A DNA stretch of 64,000 nucleotides from an uncultured Flaviramulus sp. (GCA_947495125.1 CANLXL010000012.1:82143-146142); one strand, 5' to 3'; positions 1-9,984 are shown, numbered from the stretch's first letter. Made by a program: numbers and translations. The notes: generated by a model from the sequence alone, not told the origin.

Positions 1-987
1 GCTGAGTATGGAGAAGCGTTAAAAAACGAATTGACTTCAAAAAGCTATGTAAAAGGAATTGCGGGAGGAGAAACTCTTTTTAAAACAGAATACCGATTAA
101 GCGATATTACTATAAAGACTACCCAAGAAAAAGTGAAATCAATAGTCGTCTTAGGAGACGCAAACTATTTAGATGTTTATGATATAAAACTACTCTATGG
201 TAAAACCTTAAACCCTTCTAAACTTCAAACGTTTTATAACTGGACAGGACAAAATGCTCAAAGAGGTCTAGTAGAAGTGCTGGTTAATGAAGAGTTTGTA
301 AAAAAAGCTAATCTAAAGAACCCCATTGGGACAGCTTTGTTTGTAAATAGTAATTCTGTTATTGTAGGGGTTTTTAAAAACATAAATAACACACCTCTTT
401 ACGATCCTATTCAACCAATCATTATAGGCTATAATTTTTCTTTTTTCACTCCAAGGTTTCAAGTGCGTTTCGAAGAAGGTTATAAAGACCAAGTTATTGC
501 CGATATAAATTCTGTTTATAAAAAACATGGCGTTTCTTTTGATTACTACAAGAATTTCATTGAATATATTGATTACAAGGACATCTACAAAAAAGAGTTT
601 CAGCTAAAACAGTTATTAGAAGCTTTTACCATAATAGTCCTATTTATATCTCTGTTAGGCTTAGTAGCCATTAGCCTATTTATTACCGAAAGTAAAACCA
701 AAGAAATAGGCATTCGTAAAATAAACGGAGCTTCCATTAAAGAAATTATGATTATGCTTAATAAAGACTTTATAAAATGGGTGTTAATCGCTTTTGCAAT
801 AGCATGCCCCATGGCCTATTACGCCATGAGCAAATGGTTGGAAAGTTTCGCTTATAAAACAGCATTAAGTTGGTGGGTGTTTGCAATAGCAGGCGCATTT
901 ACATTAATCATAGCATTGCTTACCGTGAGTTGGCAAACCTATAGAGCAGCAACACAAAACCCTGTCGAATCACTTCGAGACGAGTGA
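1..987 (+). CDS. FtsX/MacB-type ABC transporter permease, C-terminal part (5' end outside window)
   Basis: The reading frame is open from the first base of the window, so the gene begins upstream; 328 residues are visible. The N-terminal half is a soluble, probably periplasmic, MacB-core-like region. It is followed by three hydrophobic segments, roughly residues 204-227, 256-275 and 288-308, the layout of an FtsX permease domain. The signature stretch KEIGIRKINGAS and the ending QNPVESLRDE are shared almost unchanged with the two complete permeases at 2020-4407 and 4464-6857, so all three are paralogues. Such permeases work with a LolD/MacB-like ATPase (here 1260-1949) in mechanotransmission or export of lipoproteins, peptides or antibiotics. 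The substrate cannot be told from sequence. Confidence 0.85.
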   Translation, partial: AEYGEALKNELTSKSYVKGIAGGETLFKTEYRLSDITIKTTQEKVKSIVVLGDANYLDVYDIKLLYGKTLNPSKLQTFYNWTGQNAQRGLVEVLVNEEFVKKANLKNPIGTALFVNSNSVIVGVFKNINNTPLYDPIQPIIIGYNFSFFTPRFQVRFEEGYKDQVIADINSVYKKHGVSFDYYKNFIEYIDYKDIYKKEFQLKQLLEAFTIIVLFISLLGLVAISLFITESKTKEIGIRKINGASIKEIMIMLNKDFIKWVLIAFAIACPMAYYAMSKWLESFAYKTALSWWVFAIAGAFTLIIALLTVSWQTYRAATQNPVESLRDE

Positions 988-1259
988 CAAGAAGTGTAGA
1001 GATCAAGCCAAAGGCAAAATAAAAAGTTTAAAGAAATAAAAGTAAAGCAATGTCATTGTGAAGGAGTCAAGATTTTATAACAAGTATCAAAGGTAAAAAA
1101 ACCACTTAGGTCGTCTGCTCGAGCAGTGGGTGCTCTTTTCTTGTTGAGAGTGAGAATAGCGCATAAATAGCCTTACAACAAGTGCTAGTTTGAGTGAAGT
1201 CGAAAGACTCCTTCTAATGACAAAAAAATGAAACAACAACAATTAAATACTTTAAAAAA

Positions 1260-1949
1260 ATGATAAAAACTGAAGCACTTACAAAAATTTTTAGAACCGA
1301 AGAGATCGAGACCAAAGCACTTAACAATGTCAACTTACATGTTAAAGAAGGCGAGTTTGTTGCCATAATGGGGCCGTCCGGATGTGGTAAATCAACCTTG
1401 TTAAATATTATAGGCATGTTAGACAACCCTAGCGAAGGCACATATGTGTTTAACGGCAAAGAAGTTGGGGGCTTAAAAGAAAGTAAACGCACCCAAGAAC
1501 GTAAAGGGAATGTTGGTTTTGTATTCCAGAGTTTTAATTTAATTGATGAGCTTACTGTTTACGAAAACGTAGAACTACCCTTAATCTACCTAAAAATTAA
1601 AGCTAGCGAGCGTAAACGTATGGTTACAGATGTGTTGGGGCGTATGAAAATGGGGCACCGTATTAAACACTTTCCTCAGCAACTATCGGGTGGCCAGCAA
1701 CAACGTGTCGCTATAGCTCGTGCCGTAGTGGCAAACCCTAAATTATTGCTGGCGGATGAGCCTACGGGAAACTTAGATTCCACAAATGGTCGGGAAGTTA
1801 TGAACTTGCTCACCGAACTCAATCAGGAAGGTACAACCATTGTTATGGTAACGCACTCCGACCGTGATGCCAATTACTCACACAGAATCATTAACCTATT
1901 TGATGGTAAAATTGTAACCGAAACTCGAAAAGATCCTGCTTTGGTATAA
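1260..1949 (+). CDS. ABC transporter ATP-binding protein (MacB/LolD family)
   Basis: 229 residues, the usual length for a LolD/MacB-type ATPase. Walker [10 protein letters not shown] lies at about residues 38-46, the Q-loop at about 90, the LSGGQ signature at 142-146, Walker [10 protein letters not shown] at 162-170 and the switch histidine at 199. It sits 272 bp after one FtsX-like permease and 70 bp before two more, and is the only ATPase visible in the cluster, so it probably energises all three. The ATG at 1260 gives a normal family N-terminus. The upstream gap (988-1259) holds an AGTGAAGTCGAAA-type repeat fragment near 1195 and no further gene. Confidence 0.95.
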   Translation: MIKTEALTKIFRTEEIETKALNNVNLHVKEGEFVAIMGPSGCGKSTLLNIIGMLDNPSEGTYVFNGKEVGGLKESKRTQERKGNVGFVFQSFNLIDELTVYENVELPLIYLKIKASERKRMVTDVLGRMKMGHRIKHFPQQLSGGQQQRVAIARAVVANPKLLLADEPTGNLDSTNGREVMNLLTELNQEGTTIVMVTHSDRDANYSHRIINLFDGKIVTETRKDPALV

Positions 1950-2019
1950 GGGCTAAGCAGTGTAAATACATAATGAGAAAGAAACAAGGACTTATTGATG
2001 TCTATCAAATAACAAAACC

Positions 2020-4407
2020 ATGCTAAAACATTATATAATATTCGCTTTTAGAAACTTTAAATCTAACAAAGTTATTTTTGCCGGAAGCCTGGCAACACTT
2101 TGTTTGGGAGCCTTGTGCATTTCTTTATTATTCTCCTTCGTTCACAACGAACTTACTATGGATAATTTCCATAAATGGAAGAAAGATATTTTTATGGTGG
2201 TAATGAAACAGTCGCCAAAGAGTGATTGGAGTATCCCATATAAATTTACCCCTGAAGAATATCCTGAAATTGAAAGTGCTACATCCCTGATTTTTTTTAG
2301 AGATGATGAAACAAAACTAAAATACAAACAGAACGTATATTTACCTAAAGGCGTTGTTGCAGATAGTAGTTTTTTTAAAGTTTTTAATTTTAGTTTATCC
2401 ACTGGAGATAGGAACACGGTTCTTGATGATCCTCAAACCATTATTTTAAGTGAAGACTTTAGCAAAAAACTCTTTGGTGACTCTAATGCTATAGGTCAAG
2501 AAGTTGATTTTGAGATACGCATGCACCAAGGCGTCCATAAAGTTGGAGGCATCATAAAAATACCGTCCAATAGCTCAATTAAATTTGATTATTTAATTCC
2601 AAAAGTAAAAGACCATTACGGCCGAGGGGGTACTCCTTTTTTTAAAGCTAAAAGCAATATTAACGTTGATTTATTCAAAAACAAAATAAAGAATTCTAAT
2701 AACAAAGTTCCTAATTTTTATCCGCAGTTAACCGAAAGCTTAACCTCTATAAAAAGTCTTCATGATTTATACTTTAGTTCTGAGTTAAATAGCTTGAAAA
2801 AGTACACGCAATTTAGTTCTGGAAACAAAAAAAATGTGGATATCCTATTAGTAATAATGTTTGTTATACTACTGGTATCTATTCTTAATTATTCGAATAT
2901 TCAAATAGTTAACACAAACGCCGTACTTAAAAACATTGCTATTTCTAAGGTAAATGGTGCTTTAAAGCGACACATTATAGGACAAAAAATTGTTGAAACC
3001 TTAATAATAATAATTTTATCAACGATACTCATTACATTAAGCTACAACTTCCTATTGCCTTGGTTTAATAATTTTGTCGGAGTTTCGCTAGCGCCTCCAA
3101 TATGGAAAATATTTTTAATTAACGCCGGTATTCTTTCTATAATAACACTTATTGGTTTAGTATACCCTATGCTAATTATAAATCGCTTTTCTACAATTAA
3201 AAACCTAAAAAGAAATACGTCAATATCTCAAAAACTAACGGGCAAACAAGTTACCGTTGTTTTACAGTTTACAATGTCTCTTCTGTTATTAATATCCTCA
3301 ATTATAGTGAATAATCAACTAAAGCTCATGTTAGACAAAGACCTTGGTTTTAATCATGATAATATTTTGAAGGTGAAACTTTACTATCAACCTCCATATA
3401 ATCCCGAGAGCAGAAAATGGACCAAAGAGCAGCTAATTGAAGAAAGAGAAAAGGCTCTGAAAATACCGAAATTTATAAATGATCAACTGGAATCGTTTTC
3501 AGGAATAAACAAGTTGTCCCAAGGGAGCTCTCCTATAGACGTTTTCCCTATCGATTGGAAACCTAAAGCAGGTGATTTTGAGTTTGAAACAATCAATTCA
3601 TTGGTTGTAACGCCAAATCATCAAAACATATTTAATTTTAATTTAGTCGAAGGGCGTTTTTTTGAAGAAGGCACAGATAAACAACGTGGTAAAAAAATTG
3701 TAATTAATGAAGCTACTAAAAAGCATTGGGGTATAGACGATATAGAAACTACAATAATTGGTAATAGGAATTGGGGGGAATATGAAATAATAGGAGTTGT
3801 TAAAGATTTTAATTATGAACATTTATCAGCAAAACCCAAACCGCTTATAATGGTTTATTTTGAAGACTTTGAAGCCGAATACTTTATTAAATTTCATAAA
3901 AACAAAACACAAGAAGGCATTCAATATATAGAGGCATTATTCAAAGAAGTAAATCCTAACCAGATTTTTGATTACACTTTTTTAAGCGATGAAATTGCCG
4001 CTTTATACCAAAAAGAAAAGCGCTTAAGCCTTATTTATATTGCATTTACCATTATTGCCTTACTAATCTCGGCTATTGGCTTATTTACCATTGCGCTATA
4101 CGATACACAGCGTCGTATAAAAGAAATAGGCATTCGCAAAGTAAATGGAGCCTCCATATCCGATATCATGCTCATGCTCAACAAGGATTTTGTAAAATGG
4201 GTATTGGTTTCTTTTGTAATAGCTTGCCCTATTGCATATTACGCTATGAGTAAATGGTTAGAAAGTTTTGCCTATAAAACGTCCTTAAGCTGGCGGGTAT
4301 TTGCTATGGCTCTAGTATTCATGTTAATAATAGCACTATTAACCGTAAGCCTGCAAACCTTTAGTGCAGCAACCAGGAACCCTGTGGAGAGCTTACGAGA
4401 TGAATAA
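2020..4407 (+). CDS. FtsX/MacB-type ABC transporter permease
   Basis: 795 residues. One N-terminal membrane segment (about residues 20-42, in the stretch ending LCISLLFSF) is followed by a large periplasmic MacB-core-like domain. Membrane segments follow near 275-295, 325-350, 360-385 and 415-432, then a second extracytoplasmic domain and a C-terminal three-helix FtsX block. This duplicated arrangement with two FtsX halves is common in Bacteroidota permeases. It carries KEIGIRKVNGAS and ends in RNPVESLRDE. It is separated by 56 bp from a close paralogue. The ATPase at 1260-1949 is the obvious partner; the substrate is unknown. Confidence 0.92.
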   Translation: MLKHYIIFAFRNFKSNKVIFAGSLATLCLGALCISLLFSFVHNELTMDNFHKWKKDIFMVVMKQSPKSDWSIPYKFTPEEYPEIESATSLIFFRDDETKLKYKQNVYLPKGVVADSSFFKVFNFSLSTGDRNTVLDDPQTIILSEDFSKKLFGDSNAIGQEVDFEIRMHQGVHKVGGIIKIPSNSSIKFDYLIPKVKDHYGRGGTPFFKAKSNINVDLFKNKIKNSNNKVPNFYPQLTESLTSIKSLHDLYFSSELNSLKKYTQFSSGNKKNVDILLVIMFVILLVSILNYSNIQIVNTNAVLKNIAISKVNGALKRHIIGQKIVETLIIIILSTILITLSYNFLLPWFNNFVGVSLAPPIWKIFLINAGILSIITLIGLVYPMLIINRFSTIKNLKRNTSISQKLTGKQVTVVLQFTMSLLLLISSIIVNNQLKLMLDKDLGFNHDNILKVKLYYQPPYNPESRKWTKEQLIEEREKALKIPKFINDQLESFSGINKLSQGSSPIDVFPIDWKPKAGDFEFETINSLVVTPNHQNIFNFNLVEGRFFEEGTDKQRGKKIVINEATKKHWGIDDIETTIIGNRNWGEYEIIGVVKDFNYEHLSAKPKPLIMVYFEDFEAEYFIKFHKNKTQEGIQYIEALFKEVNPNQIFDYTFLSDEIAALYQKEKRLSLIYIAFTIIALLISAIGLFTIALYDTQRRIKEIGIRKVNGASISDIMLMLNKDFVKWVLVSFVIACPIAYYAMSKWLESFAYKTSLSWRVFAMALVFMLIIALLTVSLQTFSAATRNPVESLRDE

Positions 4408-4463
4408 ATATAATGACGTTTCGAACAATGAAATGAAGTTTATAAAAACGAATAAAATTTACC

Positions 4464-6857
4464 ATGCTAAAACATTATGTAAAATTCGCTTTTAGAAACT
4501 TCAGGTCTAACAAGGTTATTTTTGCCGGAAGTCTTGCAACACTTTGTTTAGGAGCGTTGTGTATCTCATTACTGTTCTCTTATGTTCATAATGAACTGAC
4601 TATGGATGATTTCCATGAGCGGAAGCAGGATATTTATATGGTAATTATGAAGCAATCTCCTAAAAGCGACTGGAGCTACCCATATAATTTTACACCTGAA
4701 GTTTATCCTGAAATTGAAAGTGCTACATCCTTAATTTTTTATAAAGAGAATGATACAAAATTAAAATATAATGAAAATATTTATTTACCTAAAGGTATCG
4801 TGGCAGATACTAGTTTTTTTAAGGTATTCGATTTTAAACTTAAGTATGGTAATAAAAATACCCTTTTAGAAGATCCTGAATCTATAATTTTAAGTGAGGA
4901 TTACAGTAGGAAACTTTTTGGAGATAGTAATCCTATTGGGCAAAGTGTTTATATAGAAACACAAAGACATCAAAGGACTCATACGGTAAAAGGTATCATT
5001 AAAATACCATCCAATAGCTCTTTAAAGTTCGATTATATTATTCCTTATGAGAAAAAGACTTATGGCTATGGCCGCATTATTTTCACCTTTTTTAAAGGGC
5101 AAATTGGATTTAATAAAAATGATTTTGGCGAAAAAATAAAAGCGTCTAATAATAACCTTCCATATGTTATACCGAAGTTAACTGAAAGTATCACTTCCAT
5201 AAAAAGTCTTGATGATTTATACTTTAGTACAGAATTCAATGGTTTAAAAAAGTATTCGGAATTTAGTTCAGGGAATAAAAAAAATATAGATATCCTAATT
5301 GTTATTATGTTAGTTGTACTGCTTGTATCTATACTAAATTATTCTAATATTCAGATAGTTAACATCAATTCGGCGCTTAAAAACATTGCTATATCTAAAG
5401 TAAATGGTGCTTTAAAACGGCATATTGCAGGGCAAAAAATTATTGAAACCTTAATTATTATCATACTGTCTACGTTGCTTATTAGTATAGGTTACAACTT
5501 GATACTTCCTTGGTTTAATGATTTTGTTGGAGTTTCGTTAGCGCCTCCAATTTGGAAAATATTTTTAATTAATGCTGCTATTCTTTCTGTTACAACGCTA
5601 ATAGGTTTAATATATCCTATGCTTATTATTAATAGGTTTTCAGCAATTAAAAATCTTAAGCGAAATAATTCTATATCTAAAAAATTAATAGGAAAACAAG
5701 TTACTGTTGTTTTGCAATATGCCTTGGCTTTTCTATTATTAATATCTTCCATTATAGTAAACAATCAGTTAAAATTAATGCTAGATAAAGACCTTGGTTT
5801 TAATTATGATGGCACCTTGAAAGTGAAACTTTTATACGCCCCCCCTTTTAATACTGAAACTGCAAATTGGAGCAAGGAAAAAAGAAAAGAAGAAAGAGAA
5901 AAAAATAAAACAAATGCACCAAAGTATATAAATGACAGACTAGCAGAAATATCTGAAATAGATAAATGGACTCAAGGGGATTCACCAATAGATGTTTCTC
6001 CTATAGATTGGAAACCTAAAGCAGGTGATATTGAATTTGAAACACTTAATTCACTTAAAGTAAAACCTAACCATCAAGATATATTCAATTTTGAGATGGT
6101 TGAGGGTCATTTTTTTGAAGAAGACCTAGATAAATATTGGATTAAAAAAATTGTAATTAATGAATCGGCTAAAAAACATTGGAATATAAAAAATATAAAA
6201 ACGACAATTAGTAATAGAAGCTGGGGTGATTATGAGATAATTGGTGTTGTTAAAGATTTTAATTACGAGCATTTATCAGCAAAACCTAAACCACTTGTTA
6301 TGGTTTATTTTGAAAGTTTATTTACCGAATATTTTATAAAATTTCATAAAGGGGCAACTTCTCAAGGCATTCAGAAAATAGAAGCTTTGTTTAAAGAAAT
6401 AAACCCAAACCAGACATTTAAGTACTCCTTTTTAAGCGATAAAATAGCAGCACTCTACCAAAAAGAAAAACGTCTAAGTACCATATATATGCTATTTACC
6501 ATCATTGCATTACTAATCTCTGCTATTGGCTTATTTACCATTGCATTATACGATACCCAAAGACGCATTAAGGAAATAGGCATCCGCAAAGTAAATGGTG
6601 CTACCATAAAAGAAATCATGCTTATGCTTAACAAAGACTTTATAAAATGGGTGCTTAAAGCATTTGTGATTGCCAGCCCCATAGCGTATTATGCCATGAG
6701 TGTCTGGTTGGAGAATTTTGCCTATAAAACAAGTCTAAGCTGGTGGGTCTTTGCCCTGGCCGGAGTGTTTACTTTAATAATAGCGGCGCTTACTGTTAGT
6801 TGGCAGAGTTATAGAGCGGCTACCCAAAACCCTGTGGAGAGCTTAAGAGATGAGTAA
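4464..6857 (+). CDS. FtsX/MacB-type ABC transporter permease, tandem paralogue
   Basis: 797 residues, collinear with the gene at 2020-4407. The first 50 residues and the last 150 are nearly identical between the two, while the extracytoplasmic domain between about residues 90 and 260 has drifted more. That pattern fits tandem duplication followed by divergence of the sensing or substrate domain, or gene conversion at the ends. Domain order is the same: one N-terminal helix, periplasmic domain, four helices, second periplasmic domain, C-terminal FtsX triple helix. No second ATPase follows; the 191 bp to the next gene show no clear terminator. Confidence 0.92.
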   Translation: MLKHYVKFAFRNFRSNKVIFAGSLATLCLGALCISLLFSYVHNELTMDDFHERKQDIYMVIMKQSPKSDWSYPYNFTPEVYPEIESATSLIFYKENDTKLKYNENIYLPKGIVADTSFFKVFDFKLKYGNKNTLLEDPESIILSEDYSRKLFGDSNPIGQSVYIETQRHQRTHTVKGIIKIPSNSSLKFDYIIPYEKKTYGYGRIIFTFFKGQIGFNKNDFGEKIKASNNNLPYVIPKLTESITSIKSLDDLYFSTEFNGLKKYSEFSSGNKKNIDILIVIMLVVLLVSILNYSNIQIVNINSALKNIAISKVNGALKRHIAGQKIIETLIIIILSTLLISIGYNLILPWFNDFVGVSLAPPIWKIFLINAAILSVTTLIGLIYPMLIINRFSAIKNLKRNNSISKKLIGKQVTVVLQYALAFLLLISSIIVNNQLKLMLDKDLGFNYDGTLKVKLLYAPPFNTETANWSKEKRKEEREKNKTNAPKYINDRLAEISEIDKWTQGDSPIDVSPIDWKPKAGDIEFETLNSLKVKPNHQDIFNFEMVEGHFFEEDLDKYWIKKIVINESAKKHWNIKNIKTTISNRSWGDYEIIGVVKDFNYEHLSAKPKPLVMVYFESLFTEYFIKFHKGATSQGIQKIEALFKEINPNQTFKYSFLSDKIAALYQKEKRLSTIYMLFTIIALLISAIGLFTIALYDTQRRIKEIGIRKVNGATIKEIMLMLNKDFIKWVLKAFVIASPIAYYAMSVWLENFAYKTSLSWWVFALAGVFTLIIAALTVSWQSYRAATQNPVESLRDE

Positions 6858-7048
6858 TACATAACGAAGGGGTTCCCACTTAATTCTATAGATCTCAGGC
6901 ATGGTTTTGGAAACATAAAAATGTTAAAACAATCTTAAAACTTATATGTTCTTTCGATGTTTTTACTTTCAACGATTCAAATTAAATTTCAAATTAAGTA
7001 TATTTAGTTTTTTGAAAGGCCATTTATTTTTATTCAGAACCTGAACGT

Positions 7049-8893
7049 ATGTTATTTCAACTATCTAATTTCAAGTCATTTATACGTCAATTAAAATCAG
7101 TTCTATGGTGTATCCTAATGACTTGTATGTTCATGCAATGTACTCAAATCAAAGACATCCCACTACCTCCGGGAGACTCCGATAACGGCGGGTTATTCCT
7201 TCCCGAAGGTTTTGAAGCTGTGGTTGTGGTCGATAGTATTGGTCCTTCACGACATTTGGCAATTAATGATAATGGTGATATCTATGTGAAAATGCGTTAT
7301 GCCGATCCGGCTGGTGAAAATATGGTGCTTAGAGATACTACGAACGACGGAAAGGCGGATATTCAAAAACGCTTTGGAGTGTTCGACCAACGCGGTTACT
7401 ACGCCACCGCAATGCGAATTTATAATGATTATCTGTATTATAGTACTGCGAGTAAGGTGATGCGACAAAAACTGACGCCCGGCAAAATGGTTCCTGAAAG
7501 CGACGTTGAAGTCATACTTACCGACGATTATCGAAGCTCGGAATATGGCTATTCACATATCGCCAAACCTTTAACCTTTGATAACGAAGGTCATATGTAT
7601 GTTCCATTTGGTTCTCCGGGAGATATATGCAAGACCAAGGCATTGAAGCGCGTCCCCGGCACATTAGCTGTTAACCCCTGCCCCGAACTCGAATGGCATG
7701 CCGGTATTTGGCGATTTGACGCCAATAAACCCAATCAGTTACAAAAGGACGGATATCGCTATGCCACCGGAATAAGAAGTATCGTTGGTATGGATTGGAA
7801 TCATGCCGATAATACCTTGTATGCCTTACAACATGGAAGAGATAATTTGAATCGCATGTGGGAAGATTTATTCAGTCCATGGGAAAGTGCCATGCTACCT
7901 GCGGAAGAATTTCTTCGTATTGAGGAAGGTGCTGATGCCGGTTGGCCCTATTATTACTACGATCAAATGAAGGGTAAAAAGTTACTAAATCCGGAATATG
8001 GCGGTGACGGAATCATAGAACGTGATGGTGCAGATTTTACGCAACCACTCATTGGATTCCCCGGGCATTGGGCACCCAATGATCTTCATTTTTATCAAGG
8101 CGATCAATTTCCTGAACGTTATAAAAACGGTGCTTTTATCGCTTTCCATGGCTCAACGATTCGAACGCCCTTCCCTCAGAGTGGTTATTTTGTGGCCTTC
8201 GTTCCATTTGAAAATGGTAAACCCGGAGCATGGGAGGTTTTTGCTGATGGTTTTATCCAAAAGGAGAAACTTGTGGATACCGATGATGCGGGTTATAGAC
8301 CGATGGGCATCGCGATGGGTCCGGACGGGTCGCTGTATTTAAGTGAAAGTGAAGAAGGCAAAATTTGGCGCGTCATGTATAAGGGGGACAAAACCAATTT
8401 TGGTTCGGAACAACTGGCGCTTATGGAAGAACGTAAAGCCCTACCACATATTAGAACACCCGATAAAATAAATGATGATCTCACGCCTGCGAGAGCCGAG
8501 GCCGGTGCAGTTTTATATAATCAGCATTGCGGCGCTTGTCATATGTCCAGTGGTAAAGGTGATGGCAGTCGATTTCCGCCACTTACAGGATCCGAATGGG
8601 TGACAGGCGATCAAAAGCGACTTATCAATGTGGTTCTGGAAGGGTTACAAGGCCCCATTAAAGTTAATGGCAAACCCTTTGACGGTATCATGCCTCCGGT
8701 AGCACATCTGGAAAATGAAGAGATTGCTCAGATATTGACCTACGTGCGTAAAGAATTTGGCGACGATGCCGCTCCGGTAAGTTCCTATTATGTGAAAGTT
8801 GGCCGGTATTATTTAGAAAGAGGTCGTGGTAAATATAGTGATGAATCTCCTGAAGATGATGATACCAACGACGAAGAGGACGATGTAGACTAA
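7049..8893 (+). CDS. Lipoprotein sorbosone/PQQ-type sugar dehydrogenase fused to cytochrome c
   Basis: 614 residues. The N-terminus is hydrophobic with a possible lipobox ending at Cys31 (FMQC), so it is probably anchored in the periplasm or outer membrane. Residues 50-445 resemble the beta-propeller of soluble-glucose-dehydrogenase/sorbosone-dehydrogenase proteins, with propeller-like stretches such as DNEGHMYVPFG and GPDGSLYLSESEEGKIWRV. Residues 480-575 are a class I cytochrome c with haem motif CGACH at 494-498 and a probable axial Met548 in GIMPP. The tail is very acidic. The expected reaction is oxidation of a sugar or polyol with electrons passed to the haem. PQQ binding and substrate are inferred from the family. 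The gene stands alone and looks more GC-rich than its neighbours. Confidence 0.85.
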   Translation: MLFQLSNFKSFIRQLKSVLWCILMTCMFMQCTQIKDIPLPPGDSDNGGLFLPEGFEAVVVVDSIGPSRHLAINDNGDIYVKMRYADPAGENMVLRDTTNDGKADIQKRFGVFDQRGYYATAMRIYNDYLYYSTASKVMRQKLTPGKMVPESDVEVILTDDYRSSEYGYSHIAKPLTFDNEGHMYVPFGSPGDICKTKALKRVPGTLAVNPCPELEWHAGIWRFDANKPNQLQKDGYRYATGIRSIVGMDWNHADNTLYALQHGRDNLNRMWEDLFSPWESAMLPAEEFLRIEEGADAGWPYYYYDQMKGKKLLNPEYGGDGIIERDGADFTQPLIGFPGHWAPNDLHFYQGDQFPERYKNGAFIAFHGSTIRTPFPQSGYFVAFVPFENGKPGAWEVFADGFIQKEKLVDTDDAGYRPMGIAMGPDGSLYLSESEEGKIWRVMYKGDKTNFGSEQLALMEERKALPHIRTPDKINDDLTPARAEAGAVLYNQHCGACHMSSGKGDGSRFPPLTGSEWVTGDQKRLINVVLEGLQGPIKVNGKPFDGIMPPVAHLENEEIAQILTYVRKEFGDDAAPVSSYYVKVGRYYLERGRGKYSDESPEDDDTNDEEDDVD

Positions 8894-8947
8894 GACTATG
8901 GGATACTAAATTAATCGGTTTAGTTAGATCAGGATTTATGTCATTGA

Positions 8948-9096
8948 TTTTTTAACCACTCCGCCAGTCCGTCAAGTTCCGTATTTGGATAACTTACTAA
9001 AAGTATTTTACTCAACCAATAAATAGCACTTTGTAGTTGTTCACTTTTATAATGTCTTTTTTCTAATTGGGTGAGCAGCGTTATACATTCCACTTA
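8948..9096 (-). pseudogene. Duplicated 3' end of the 94-aa gene at 9680-9964
   Basis: About 149 bp aligns base for base with 9683-9831, the 3' half of the 94-residue gene, at roughly 83% identity by eye. Read on the minus strand it keeps the frame from the ECI.LLTQLEKRHYK stretch to the stop, and nearly all differences are silent; only a handful of residues change. The similarity stops abruptly at about 9096, six bases after the toxin stop codon. It therefore looks like the tail of a once functional homologue whose front was replaced when the toxin-antitoxin cassette arrived. Confidence 0.85.
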
Positions 9097-9101
9097 GGTC
9101 A

Positions 9102-9425
9102 TTACTTGTTTTTATTTGGATGTTGTCTGGAATCAAAAACTCGTACAACGTAAAACTTGGTCTTGCCTTCTCGATAGGTAATTTTACAATAATCATTAAT
9201 GAGCTTTCTATAAATTCGTTTTAGGTGTGAAAAAGTTTCGTCTACAGCACCTAATTTCGAAGTATCTACATTTGTACTTTCGAGTATTTCTGTACTTTGA
9301 CGAAGTTCTGTTACAATTTTTCTGGCTTTAGTATGCCCATAAAGTTTAATATAAAACTTTGTTATTTTCTCTAAATCTTTAATCGCTCTGGATGACCAAA
9401 CTACCGATTTTATTCTTTTGTCCAA
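9102..9425 (-). CDS. ParE/RelE-superfamily toxin of a type II toxin-antitoxin pair
   Basis: 107 residues with the fold signature of the RelE/ParE superfamily. WSSRAIKDLEKITKFY forms the first helix, the central part contains LKRIYRKLINDYCKITYR, and the C-terminal strand ends FYVVRVFDSRQHP, close to the usual ParE ending VFHTRQNP. Family members poison gyrase (ParE) or cleave translated mRNA (RelE); the C-terminal pattern favours ParE, but this is not certain. The start appears to be TTG at 9425, because no ATG gives a full-length domain. This overlaps the end of the antitoxin gene by 16 bases and implies translational coupling. Confidence 0.85.
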   Translation of the reverse strand: MDKRIKSVVWSSRAIKDLEKITKFYIKLYGHTKARKIVTELRQSTEILESTNVDTSKLGAVDETFSHLKRIYRKLINDYCKITYREGKTKFYVVRVFDSRQHPNKNK

Positions 9426-9622
9426 CCTTCAATCATTTTTTGTACTTCATCCTGATCATGTACACGTCCCGCTTTTATATCTTCTTCCCCCTCAGCAATC
9501 ATTCGGTCTAATCGCTTTTGTTCAATATACGACTGAGCCGTTTTATGCAGGGCTTTTAAAAAGTTACTATCACCTATTTCTATATATTTGCGTAGCTCTT
9601 CCCGTAGTTCTAATGCTCCCAT
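9410..9622 (-). CDS. Antitoxin of the ParE/RelE-type pair
   Basis: 70 residues, ATG at 9622. The gene lies directly upstream of, and overlaps, the toxin gene, the usual antitoxin-first order. The protein is highly charged and helical, with a middle segment RLDRMIAEGEEDIKAGRV and an acidic end. The phrase EGEEDIKAGRVHDQDEV resembles the short antitoxins that accompany ParE-like toxins in Bacteroidota. No clear DNA-binding ribbon motif is visible by eye, so how the pair is autoregulated is unknown. A near-consensus -7 element (TATCTTTA on the minus strand) lies near 9652-9659. Confidence 0.75.
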   Translation of the reverse strand: MGALELREELRKYIEIGDSNFLKALHKTAQSYIEQKRLDRMIAEGEEDIKAGRVHDQDEVQKMIEGWTKE

Positions 9623-9679
9623 AACTTCGATATTTCTATATTTAAGTTATTGTAAAGATACAATTTCTCTTCCATTTCT

Positions 9680-9964
9680 TTATTGTTTTAACCATTCCGC
9701 CAAGCCATCCAATTCGCTATGTGGGTAACTGACCATAAGTATTTTACTCAACCAATAGATGGCACTTTGCAGCTGTTCGCTTTTATAGTGTCTTTTTTCT
9801 AATTGGGTGAGCAGCATTATACATTCCAATAAGGACTCTTGTATATAGGCCAGTTCGTTGAGGTCGCTAATGGGTAGTTTTATATGGTTTCGAAGAGCCT
9901 GTCCACCCTTAAGGTCTGTTTGTAGGGTTTGGCTATGACGGGACTTAAATTCTTCTGGATCCAT
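9680..9964 (-). CDS. Small conserved-looking protein of unknown function
   Basis: 94 residues, ATG at 9964. I do not recognise the family. It is soluble and predicted mostly helical, with a C-terminal segment AIYWLSKILMVSYPHSELDG. The strongest argument that it is real is the second, truncated copy at 8948-9096, where differences are almost all silent: selection has acted on this protein. It sits upstream of the toxin-antitoxin pair in the same orientation, 57 bp from the antitoxin start, and could be co-transcribed with it. Confidence 0.7.
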   Translation of the reverse strand: MDPEEFKSRHSQTLQTDLKGGQALRNHIKLPISDLNELAYIQESLLECIMLLTQLEKRHYKSEQLQSAIYWLSKILMVSYPHSELDGLAEWLKQ

Positions 9965-9984
9965 AAGGGACTATTTTAAAAGAG

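Noticed and set aside
8022..8342. 106-residue frame inside the dehydrogenase-cytochrome gene
   Set aside because: It is a shadow in another frame of a gene with clear catalytic and haem motifs.
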